Assembly: GCF_000969985.1 (NCBI RefSeq)
Contig: NZ_CP009526.1
Location: forward strand, 4,774,001-4,838,000
Length of the DNA: 64,000 bases
From: Methanosarcina barkeri str. Wiesmoor
Lineage (GTDB): Archaea > Halobacteriota > Methanosarcinia > Methanosarcinales > Methanosarcinaceae
Direction: 5' to 3'
The position numbers were made by a program, and so were the translations under genes. Of this stretch, positions 56,643 through 64,000 are shown piece by piece (within the stretch, counting starts at the first letter, position 1; each line of letters opens with the position of its first letter). The notes beneath the pieces were generated by a model, which saw only the letters and a list, made by a program, of their open reading frames with translations, did no database searches and was not told the DNA's origin.

Positions 56643-58352
56643 TTACATAGATTCGGGAGCTGCAATTCCAAGCGTGTCAAGCGAGTTTGCAAGCACAATC
56701 CTTGCGCAGTTCACAAGAGCCAGTCTTGAAGCCCTGACTTTTTCGTCCTCAGCAGCAATTACAGGGACAAAGCGGTAGAACTGGTTAAAAGCATCTGCGA
56801 GTTCACGGGCGTAGATTGCAAGCACATGAGGTTTGAGTTCGCGAGCTGCAAGGTCGATTACTCTGTCAAACGATGCCATCTTCTTGATAAGATCGATTTC
56901 AGTATCTTCAACAAGCAGGGAAGGATCGATTTCTGCGGAGGAATTCCAGGCTGCTTCTTCTTTTGCCTTCTCAAGAATACTGCAGGCACGGGCATGGGAA
57001 TACTGAATATAAGGAGCACCCTGCTTCTCAAAGTCCAGAGCCTCTTTCCAGTTGAAAACCGTAGACTTTTCAGGGGATACTCTTACTATATCGTATCTTA
57101 CCGCACCAATTCCGACCATTTCCGCAACCTGCTTCTTGAACTCTTCAGAGGTTTCAGGACGGCGGGTTTCGACCTGTTCAAGAGCAGCTTCCGTAACCCT
57201 ATCAAAGAGCTCATCTGCACTTATGAACTGCCCGCGGCGGGTACTCATTGAACCTTCAGGGAGGGAGACAAACTCGAAGATAACGACCTCAGGTTCCTTG
57301 ACACCGATTGAGTTCAACGTAGCCCTGAGCTGGCCTGAAATCAGCTTGTGGTCAGCTCCGAAAATATCGATTATGCGATCTGCCTGACCGGCTTTCCATT
57401 CATGGTAAGCAAGATCTCTGGTTGTGTAAAGAGAAGTGCCGTTTGAACGCTGGATAACAAGGGTTTTTTTAAACCCGTAATCCGAAAGGTCTACTACGAG
57501 AGCTCCTTTGTCTGTTTTTGTTCTTCCAGTTGCTTTGATCCGCTCAACGATATCATGTACTGCGCCGGATTTAAGGAAAGTTGATTCACTGACAAATTTA
57601 TCATGGACAACGTTTAAACGAAGTAAGGTTTCCTTGATCCCGGAAATCGCCAGAGAAACTGCCTTGTAAAAACTGTCGATCGTCTTGACATCCCCGGCTT
57701 CTACCTTTTCCATAAGAGCGTCGATTTCCTTTACATACTCCGGGTTTTTATCCAGCTCAACATTTGCTTTGATATACACATCGGCAATGGCAGAGTCGGA
57801 CTTTCTGGAAAGGTCAAGCTCAAAGCGTTCGCACGCCCAGGAAACTACTGCAATCTGGCGGCCCATATCATTGACATAATACTGTACCTCCACATCGTAT
57901 CCTGCTCGCCTGAGAATGCGGGCAAGAGTGTCTCCGATAATGGAATTTCGGATGTGACCTACATGCAGAGGACCGTTAGGATTTGCTGAGGTGTGCTCAA
58001 GTAAAATTTTATCCTTTGGAGCGCCACAGCCAAATTTCTCTTTCTCTTCAAGGACTGTAGCAACCGTCTTATCCATATAGCGCCTGCTTGCATGAAAGTT
58101 AATGTAAGGGCCAGAAGCACTTACTTTTCCTATGTACGAACCATCAGGAATTTCAACTGCAGAAACAATACGGGTTGCAAGTTCTTTCGGGTTTTGCCTG
58201 TACAGACTTGCCAGTCTGAAAGCGGCTCTGCTTGCGAGGTCAGCGTAAGAAGAGGTTTCGAAGTAGAGTTCGGAATCTTCAATTTCAAGTCCGGCCTTTT
58301 GGATAGCGTCTTTTAAGATTGATGTAGCCTGAGCTTTTAATTCCAGGAACAA
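56643..58352 (-). CDS. argS: Arginyl-tRNA synthetase
   Basis: Class I aminoacyl-tRNA synthetase, 569 aa. N-terminal Arg-specific domain (ASGPYINFHAS), HIGH motif as HVGHIRNS, KMSKS-like MSTRRGQF, and the C-terminal anticodon-binding DALR domain ending LDTLGIAAPESM. Starts at TTG with the SD AGGTGAT 6 nt away. Intact and of normal length. Confidence 0.95.
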   Translation of the reverse strand: MFLELKAQATSILKDAIQKAGLEIEDSELYFETSSYADLASRAAFRLASLYRQNPKELATRIVSAVEIPDGSYIGKVSASGPYINFHASRRYMDKTVATVLEEKEKFGCGAPKDKILLEHTSANPNGPLHVGHIRNSIIGDTLARILRRAGYDVEVQYYVNDMGRQIAVVSWACERFELDLSRKSDSAIADVYIKANVELDKNPEYVKEIDALMEKVEAGDVKTIDSFYKAVSLAISGIKETLLRLNVVHDKFVSESTFLKSGAVHDIVERIKATGRTKTDKGALVVDLSDYGFKKTLVIQRSNGTSLYTTRDLAYHEWKAGQADRIIDIFGADHKLISGQLRATLNSIGVKEPEVVIFEFVSLPEGSMSTRRGQFISADELFDRVTEAALEQVETRRPETSEEFKKQVAEMVGIGAVRYDIVRVSPEKSTVFNWKEALDFEKQGAPYIQYSHARACSILEKAKEEAAWNSSAEIDPSLLVEDTEIDLIKKMASFDRVIDLAARELKPHVLAIYARELADAFNQFYRFVPVIAAEDEKVRASRLALVNCARIVLANSLDTLGIAAPESM

Positions 58353-58423
58353 GATAAATCACCTGTAAAAACTACGAAAACAATGTGATAGCCTTAAATT
58401 TATAATTTTAATTTACTAACTTT

Positions 58424-58550
58424 AATTTACTAATTATAATTCAATCGTTTTAATTTATTAATTTTAATTCAATAGTTTTAATTTATTAATTTTAATTCAA
58501 TAGTTTTAATTTATTAATTTTAATTCAATAGTTTTAATTTACTAATTTTG
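58424..58550. repeat. 28-bp AT-rich tandem repeat between argS and prf1
   Basis: About four units of AATTCAATAGTTTTAATTTA plus TTAATTTT, with drift at both ends. It fills most of the 290-bp gap upstream of argS and downstream of prf1. Confidence 0.85.
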
Positions 58551-58646
58551 ATTCAGTGATCTAAGGACGGTCTAATTAAAAAAGTATTGGGTAAAAAGTA
58601 TTGGATAGGAGCCAAAGTGAGATCAGACTCCAGATCAAACTCCGGC

Positions 58647-59894
58647 TTAGACTCCAGTACTGTACCTGAGAATTGCAGCAATGCCTCCGAAAGCGTTCAT
58701 AAGTTGCGAGCCTTCGTCAAAGTCTGTAGACACGAAAACAACTTTTGCATTACTTCTGTCAGCAAGGTCCGAGAGCTCGTCAACAACATCGGTAACATCC
58801 GTAACTTCAAGGGACGCTCCACAATTTGGACAATTCCCGGCTGTAGGTGCAGCTTCTCCAGGTTTCCAGCGACGTGTCCACTTATTTTCATATCCGCAAA
58901 CACTGCACTTTGTGGTTACCCTTTCTGCCCGCAGGTCTTCGGAAAGCAGAAGTACATCCACAGCATTGATTTCAAGGTTTGCCCGTACCTGGGTTTCCCC
59001 ATAGGCTACTTTCCCCGAGTCGGAAATAAGTTCTTTGAAGAAAGCTCTGACAGCGTTCTTCTGCCCCATGAGCTCAAGGTCCTGGAGCTTATCTGCGGCA
59101 GCATTCACAAGTTCCGAGAGCCCTGATTCGTCGGTGTAAGCCGTATCAAAAAGCCCAAGGATCTTTCTCATAAGCTCGTGGTGAAGAAACTCCCCGGCAT
59201 AGAACTCTTCCTTCGTAGGAGAAGGACCTCCTATCAGGATGCCTTTGAGATCTTTAGGTTCAACGGCGAGGAAAATATCATCTGCGGCATCTCCTATCCT
59301 CTTATAGAACTCGTGGATAGCAATTAACCTGAGTTGCTGGAAACGATGAGAACTCTGACCACCTTTCCTCTGTTTTCCCGGAACTGTTGAGGTAAGGTTG
59401 CGGAAGGCCTCGATTCGCTTGCCGACAAGAAGCCCTACTGTGGCTTCCCTGCGGTCAAGCACTAGAAGTCCAAATGTGCCCTTATCCTTGAGCATATCCT
59501 CCAGGGGCTCAAGATAGAAAGAGGAGTCGCAATGATATTTATAGACAGTAATTGGTTCCGGAGGGACAATTACTTCACTCTCCATGTTCGTCTTGTTAGC
59601 TCCGATATCCACGGCTCCTGTAAAATAAACAATCCCGTTTTCAGGAACCTTGTCAAGATATCTGAGTCTTGAAAGGAGAGATTCAATGGCCCCCTGTACA
59701 TTAGTCCTGGTAAGTTTGGACTTGATATTTGCAGCCTGTCCGTGCTCGTCTTTCAACTGGTTTGTAACATCAAAAATCTGCTTGTCAGCAGGGATATAAA
59801 GAGAAATTAGTTCAGTACTCCTTCCCTTTTTATCCCTCAGGCTCTCAAGCTTCTTTTTAAATTCGTACTTTTCGTGTGCAGATTGTTCAGTCAT
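58647..59894 (-). CDS. prf1: Archaeal peptide chain release factor 1 (aRF1)
   Basis: Terminates translation at stop codons; 415 aa. Motifs for stop decoding: AANIKSKLTR (NIKS) and YHCDSSF (YxCxxxF); hydrolysis motif KGGQSSHRF (GGQ); zinc ribbon CSVCGYENKW...CPNCG in the C-terminal domain. Start at the ATG 9 nt after GGGGAA; a frame to 59924 is longer. In Methanosarcina UAG can also be read as pyrrolysine, so this factor competes with that tRNA. Some species have a second aRF1 homologue; the NIKS and YxCxxxF motifs here are standard. Confidence 0.94.
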   Translation of the reverse strand: MTEQSAHEKYEFKKKLESLRDKKGRSTELISLYIPADKQIFDVTNQLKDEHGQAANIKSKLTRTNVQGAIESLLSRLRYLDKVPENGIVYFTGAVDIGANKTNMESEVIVPPEPITVYKYHCDSSFYLEPLEDMLKDKGTFGLLVLDRREATVGLLVGKRIEAFRNLTSTVPGKQRKGGQSSHRFQQLRLIAIHEFYKRIGDAADDIFLAVEPKDLKGILIGGPSPTKEEFYAGEFLHHELMRKILGLFDTAYTDESGLSELVNAAADKLQDLELMGQKNAVRAFFKELISDSGKVAYGETQVRANLEINAVDVLLLSEDLRAERVTTKCSVCGYENKWTRRWKPGEAAPTAGNCPNCGASLEVTDVTDVVDELSDLADRSNAKVVFVSTDFDEGSQLMNAFGGIAAILRYSTGV

Positions 59895-60675
59895 TTTAAA
59901 GGTTCCCCGTAAAGATAATAGCAAAATTTGGGTATTTCTGGCAAATTTAAGATTGAATCCTTTATTGAGTTTGAAATTGTCTTTTCGATCGAGATTGATA
60001 AATTTAAGGCCGATGAATTCAAACTACTAAATAAATTTGGACTATGGAATTAACTTAAACTGCTGAATTAACTTGAGCTATTGATTACGTCGAAGTTTTC
60101 AATGGATTGGTTAGCCTTTTTGAAACTATTGAATTTGAAAACACATTTAAGAATTTCAATTTTATTTCAAATGTGAAATCTTTGTAATTTTTATTACCCA
60201 GTTTATCGTTAGTTTAGCTTTTCGGTTAGTTTAACAAGGGTGACAGAGAATTTAATAACGATAAATCACACAGCGAGCCCCATCTCACCGAAAGCTAAAT
60301 GTAAAAACCGCTCTGAACACAAAAAACTGAGAGTAAGAGTACACTGCTAGAAAAGCCGATACTCCGAAATTCCAAAAAAATATTCAGAAATTACGGAAAA
60401 AATCCAGCTCCTTTGCTGCGTAAACTTGTCCTGTTTCGTGCTCTGTTGATATCACTAGATGTGAGACATAATTTTACTCAAACTGTATATAACTATAAAA
60501 CTGAATACATCCATACTGGAGTTATACCCTAAATGAAACCTGAGTTTATATTTGTTTCTATCCCTTGACTTGTATTATATATTTACAGATATATAAAAGT
60601 TTTTTAATGTTTTCACACTTGATATACAGGTACTAAAGATAAAAAGCTTGAATTTAGTCACGAAAGTGAATTGTT
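59895..60675. other. Long intergenic region upstream of prf1
   Basis: About 780 bases, AT-rich, without a gene that I can support. Small words repeat near 60000-60080 (AATTTGAACTA variants). A more GC-rich patch at 60260-60330 (ACAGCGAGCCCCATCTCACC region) could be a small RNA, but no structure is convincing. Confidence 0.35.
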
Positions 60676-60866
60676 TTAATAGTAGAGTTTTTCTAGTCAA
60701 CAGGGAATTTTTCTTCTTGATAGTAGACTTTTTCTAGTCAACAGGGGATTTTTCTTCTTGAGAGTAGACTTTTTCACATTAACAGGGAATTTTTTTCTCG
60801 TTGACAGGAGACTTTCTCCCTTTAACGGGAGATTTTTTCCCCATTGACAGGAGACTTTCTCCCGTC
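60676..60866. repeat. 21-23-bp repeat array overlapping the taw1 3' end
   Basis: About nine related units such as GGGAGAAAGTCTCCTGTCAAC (on the taw1 strand), alternating with GAAAAAAATTCCCTGTTAAT-like ones. The last two lie inside taw1 and encode its final residues (GRKSPVNGEKISR); the others continue past the TAA. Confidence 0.85.
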
Positions 60867-61859
60867 CTTTGATAACAGGACTACCCTGCTGATTTCAGAT
60901 TCATCTGCGATTTCATATCCAAGATATTTTGCAAGTTCCTGTGAGAACTCGAGAACTTCCTCATGAGTAGGCATTGCAGAGCGGTCAAGCCTGAGTCGTG
61001 AGAAACCCAGATGCATATACGCTTTTATCTCCACAAAATCAGGGGAGGCTTTTTCCATTAGCCTGGCATAAGCCTCAGGCTTGAACAGGTTTTCACCTTT
61101 CACAAGGGTAGTTCGGATGACTGTCCTTGATTTTTTCTGTTTCATCAGGGACAAAGATTCATTGATCTTTTCCCAGAGGGCAGGCGATTTGGGCTGGCAG
61201 ACTTTCAGGTAAGTCTCAAGATCCGGGGCATCGAGACTCATATAGAGCTGGGAAGGAGAAACCTGTGCAAGCATCTCAGGAACTGTGCCGTTTGTGACAA
61301 GAAAAGTCGTAAAACCTCTTTTTTTGTACTCCTCGATAAGTTCCGGGAGATAAGGGTAAAAGGTCGGCTCCCCGGACAGGGAGATTGCAACGTTGTTAGG
61401 CTCATTACCCTCAAGCCAGCGTTCTTTAATTGCATTTGGAGAACCGCCAAAGCCAGTAATTAACTTACGTTGGCAGGCAATACTTTCTTCCACTATCTTT
61501 TCAGGCGAATCCCACTCCTCGGGAGCAGGAACAGGAACCTCAGTCGGACGCCAGCAGAAAAGGCAACGTTGGTTGCACATAAGTGTTGGAGTCATCTGAA
61601 GACAGCGATGGGACTGAACTCCATAAAATTTCGACTTATAGCAAAAGCCCTGATCATTCATAGCATGCCTTAGCCAGAGACAGGTCTTAACAGCTGAGTG
61701 GCGGCCTGCCATGGCATAACCCTGTTTTTTCAGGAGAGTTTTAAAATCAGGGATATCAAAAGGAAGCGAAGCAGTATCTTCCTTCCTGTTTTTTTTCTGA
61801 GCTTCCGGAAAATTTTCCCCAGTATTTTCCTTTTTTTCTTCCAAAGGCATTTTCCGCAT
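60822..61859 (-). CDS. taw1: tRNA 4-demethylwyosine synthase (Taw1/TYW1-like, radical SAM)
   Basis: Makes the tricyclic wyosine base next to the anticodon of tRNA-Phe. About 345 aa from this ATG. The radical SAM motif is MCNQRCLFCW; LSGEPTFYP is the GE motif; YMSLDAPD and IKAYMHLGFSR follow, as in archaeal Taw1. An extra N-terminal charged segment is rich in Lys/Glu. No SD; a TATATATAA box (61875-61883, minus strand) is about 24 bp before the ATG, so the mRNA is probably leaderless or nearly so. The C-terminal 13 residues come from a repeat array. Confidence 0.88.
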   Translation of the reverse strand: MRKMPLEEKKENTGENFPEAQKKNRKEDTASLPFDIPDFKTLLKKQGYAMAGRHSAVKTCLWLRHAMNDQGFCYKSKFYGVQSHRCLQMTPTLMCNQRCLFCWRPTEVPVPAPEEWDSPEKIVEESIACQRKLITGFGGSPNAIKERWLEGNEPNNVAISLSGEPTFYPYLPELIEEYKKRGFTTFLVTNGTVPEMLAQVSPSQLYMSLDAPDLETYLKVCQPKSPALWEKINESLSLMKQKKSRTVIRTTLVKGENLFKPEAYARLMEKASPDFVEIKAYMHLGFSRLRLDRSAMPTHEEVLEFSQELAKYLGYEIADESEISRVVLLSKDGRKSPVNGEKISR

Positions 61860-61874
61860 ATTAAATCTTTGTGG

Positions 61875-61883
61875 TATATATAA
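61875..61883 (-). promoter_or_regulatory. TATA box of taw1
   Basis: TTATATATA on the minus strand, with CCGATCC upstream as a possible BRE. Its distance to the ATG (about 24 bp from its start) predicts transcription beginning at or next to the start codon. Confidence 0.5.
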
Positions 61884-61916
61884 GGATCGGAAAATAATTT
61901 TGGAGAAGACTTCAGC

Positions 61917-62024
61917 GATCCAGTGAAAATCAAGAGATCCAGTGAAAATCAAGTGATCCAGTGAAAATCAAGAGATCCAGTGAAAATCAAGTGATCCAGT
62001 GAAAATCAAGAGATCCAGTGAAAG
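61917..62024. repeat. 19-bp tandem repeat, six units
   Basis: Units of GATCCAGTGAAAATCAAGA or ...AAGT start at 61917, 61936, 61955, 61974, 61993 and 62012 (last partial). The final base alternates A/T, so the true period may be 38 bp. It lies in the 175-bp gap between polD small subunit and taw1, next to the taw1 promoter. Confidence 0.95.
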
Positions 62025-62035
62025 TTTATAAAAGT

Positions 62036-63997
62036 TCAGTCAAAAGCAAGAATCTTTACATCAAAATCTTCAAGATCCACAATTGGTACCCTAGCAGGGA
62101 CAGGTACTAGATTCACACGCTTCTGAAACTCTGTTTGACCCTGCCATGTTCCGGAATTGACCAGAAGGACATTCTTATAGCGCTGGACTCCCAGGGTATG
62201 GACGTGACCTGTATGAATAATATCAGGCACAGGATCAATTATGAAATAATCCTTTTTCTCAGGGGATATGGAAACTCTACTCCCATAGGTTGGAGCAAGA
62301 TGCCTGCATTTCAGCATCTCAAGGACTGCTCCTGCAGGTTCCTGATACGAGACTCCGGGAACAGTCGCCACAAGATCGTCAATCGACCTGCCGTGGTAGA
62401 TAAGAAGGCGGACACCGTCAAGTTCCAGAAAAGCAGGGTTACCAACAAAAACAAAATTCTCAGGGAAATACGCCTGAATACTTTCCGGCAGGGCAGGCTG
62501 GGGTTCTGCCTGGCGAACAGCATCGTGGTTGCCTGGACTTATGATTACACGAATATGCTCGGGAATTTCCCTGAAATATTCGGCAGCCTTCCTGTACTGT
62601 TCGTAGACATCCAGAATGTCAAGTTCCATTTCCTGATCAGGATAGATCCCTATCCCGTCAACAATGTCTCCTGCGACAACAAGATAACGAACACTGGCTG
62701 CAAGTTCCCGCATATCCTCCGAATCCGATTCCCCTTTCAAAAAATCCAAGAAATCCAGCCAGGAATCTTCCATAAACTGGGAGCTGCCCACGTGCACATC
62801 CGAAATCAATACAGCTTTCCCATGGCTTCCGGTTCTGCGCTGGACATTATTCGGGACATCGGGTTGTATTAGCTTTGTTGCCAGCATGAGGCTTCCGTCG
62901 TTGGTTATCGAGCCAGTTACCCCTATGACCTCATCCAGGATAATTTTTGACGCAAGTTCAAAAAGTTCTTTATCAGAGTTCCGAATGAGGACTGAAAAAG
63001 AACCTGTTGGGTCCTCCAGAGAAAGGATTTTGTGGCCGTTCGTTGTGCTGCTGATATCCGAAACCATGCCTATAATCGAGATTTCTTCAGAGCCTCCGTC
63101 TCCTCCTCTGCGGAAGCTTCTTCTTTTTAAACTTTCGATGGGGCGTGCGTTGATCCTTCCCCGGATAATCTCTGAAAGCCTGCTGTATCTGTCCCTGAAA
63201 TACTGCACAAATTGCATATATTCCCCAACACAGGTGGAATGCCCTGTTATATCCGAAACTACAGTCACAGGGTTTCTACCCGGGTAATGTTTATACTCAT
63301 CCCTGGAACCCGAAAATATCCCTCTCTCAGAAGCGGAGGAAGATGGTTCTGTCCTGAAACTCCTATTTGAAGGGAATGAAGAAAGAGAGTTCCCCTGCCC
63401 GAAAAAAGAAGAGGCTGACCTGTTTACAGCCAGGGAGGAATGAGAAGAGAAAGTTGGAGAAGCTGCCTTCGCCGAAGAAAGGGAGTCTGAGGCAAGATTG
63501 GAGGCCGAATCTTCGTCAGATAAAACATTGCCTGATTGTACATCCAGAGTATCCGGAATATTCGGAGTATCTGGAGTATTTGAAGCATCTGGAGTATCCG
63601 GGGCTGATTCATAAGCCTTGTCCAGAACCATATCCTGAACTGAAGAATCAGGAACAGAGTCTTGAGATGGTTTTATACTTGGGTCAGGAGCTGCAGTAAT
63701 AACATCAGGCTCTGAGGAAAGAACAGGTTCTGAAAGAGGATCAGGCACTAAAAAGGAATCAGATTCTGAAGATGGATTGCCTGATCTAGAAGAGAGTATG
63801 GAAACCCCAGAAAGGATTTTCCTTTCTTCTGGAACGAGAGCATTTATCTTATCTGAAGGCGACTCCCCTGCTGAAAAAGCGGCAAAGCCTTCAATATCTA
63901 TATCTTCGACACCTATAACAATAACAGAGTCATTTACAGTTGAAAGGATATATTTAAGCAGGTCCTCGGGAGAGTTACTGGAATAAATAAGTTCCAC
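62036..63997 (-). CDS. polB: DNA polymerase D (pol II) small subunit DP1
   Basis: Small subunit of the archaeal replicative polymerase D, with 3'-5' exonuclease activity. At least 653 aa. N-terminal domain (1-80); a long low-complexity linker rich in Ser, Asp and Pro (about 85-225, with repeated DTPD/NTPD words); OB fold (IIGMVSDISSTTNGHKIL); and a calcineurin-like phosphoesterase domain with ISDVHVG, VVAGDIVDG, SPGNHDAVR, YHGRS and HTGHVHT. The GTG at 63997 is 3 bases from the window edge, so the true start may lie outside. Confidence 0.92.
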   Translation of the reverse strand: MELIYSSNSPEDLLKYILSTVNDSVIVIGVEDIDIEGFAAFSAGESPSDKINALVPEERKILSGVSILSSRSGNPSSESDSFLVPDPLSEPVLSSEPDVITAAPDPSIKPSQDSVPDSSVQDMVLDKAYESAPDTPDASNTPDTPNIPDTLDVQSGNVLSDEDSASNLASDSLSSAKAASPTFSSHSSLAVNRSASSFFGQGNSLSSFPSNRSFRTEPSSSASERGIFSGSRDEYKHYPGRNPVTVVSDITGHSTCVGEYMQFVQYFRDRYSRLSEIIRGRINARPIESLKRRSFRRGGDGGSEEISIIGMVSDISSTTNGHKILSLEDPTGSFSVLIRNSDKELFELASKIILDEVIGVTGSITNDGSLMLATKLIQPDVPNNVQRRTGSHGKAVLISDVHVGSSQFMEDSWLDFLDFLKGESDSEDMRELAASVRYLVVAGDIVDGIGIYPDQEMELDILDVYEQYRKAAEYFREIPEHIRVIISPGNHDAVRQAEPQPALPESIQAYFPENFVFVGNPAFLELDGVRLLIYHGRSIDDLVATVPGVSYQEPAGAVLEMLKCRHLAPTYGSRVSISPEKKDYFIIDPVPDIIHTGHVHTLGVQRYKNVLLVNSGTWQGQTEFQKRVNLVPVPARVPIVDLEDFDVKILAFD

Positions 63998-64000
63998 GGC

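Overview
The window is a chromosomal segment of a methanogenic archaeon, almost certainly a Methanosarcina. The evidence is a methanol-type MtaA methyltransferase whose zinc ligands fall exactly at H237/C239/C316, an S-layer protein with two Methanosarcina-type S-layer duplication domains, archaeal aRF1, DP1, Taw1, RadB and Sec61-beta, an archaeal class III ribonucleotide reductase set, AT-rich DNA with long intergenic regions, and AGGTGATC-type Shine-Dalgarno (SD) sequences that often precede TTG starts.

Layout. 0-9.4 kb: mtaA, a Na,K-ATPase-like (P2C) P-type ATPase, a multi-domain hybrid histidine kinase with a stand-alone receiver, and an Msr-like regulator. 9.6-16.3 kb: a decayed methyltransferase, a RibD-type reductase, an ABC-2 exporter, a two-word tandem repeat, a solo IS200/IS605 right end, and a PAS/GAF sensor protein that ends in that IS relic. 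16.8-25 kb: a MutS-like ATPase, an alpha/beta hydrolase, secG/sec61-beta (55 aa), mtnA, ino1 and radB. 25-34 kb: nrdH-nrdD-nrdG, thiL and a large S-layer protein. 34-38.6 kb: an HTH regulator, a NitT/TauT-type ABC transporter and a bactofilin-like protein. 39-44.5 kb: four tandem TRAM-domain genes, tRNA-Lys(CTT), a CopG-type regulator, two MetE-like paralogues and a RelBE-type pair. 44.6-56.4 kb is an accessory region: a TFB-like DNA-binding protein, an IS605-type element (tnpB with its putative omega-RNA, broken tnpA), a complete type I restriction-modification operon hsdM-hsdS-hsdR, and two paralogous integrase-N-domain-like genes separated by a frameshifted IS630 element. 56.6-64 kb: argS, prf1 (aRF1), taw1 and the DNA polymerase D small subunit.

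Functional groups. nrdH, nrdD and nrdG together make deoxynucleotides under anoxia. The hsd genes overlap (ATGA, then ATAA) and form one modification/restriction unit. The ABC genes at 35.3-38.0 kb form one importer. The hybrid kinase and its overlapping receiver form a phosphorelay.

Most interesting signals. Three genes (the sensor at 16.2 kb, radB, hsdR) have no ATG/GTG/TTG at their apparent start but carry strong SD sequences 4-7 nt before ATT or ATA. The 18-bp repeat after radB consists of copies of the gene's last five codons plus stop; a similar array overlaps the taw1 end. A histidine kinase carries a run of five N-glycosylation sequons at a 5-residue period. Both MetE paralogues lack one zinc-ligand cysteine. 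At least a dozen different short tandem repeats fill the intergenic regions. I did not find a clearly new multi-gene system; the non-canonical starts and the gene-tail repeats are the best leads.
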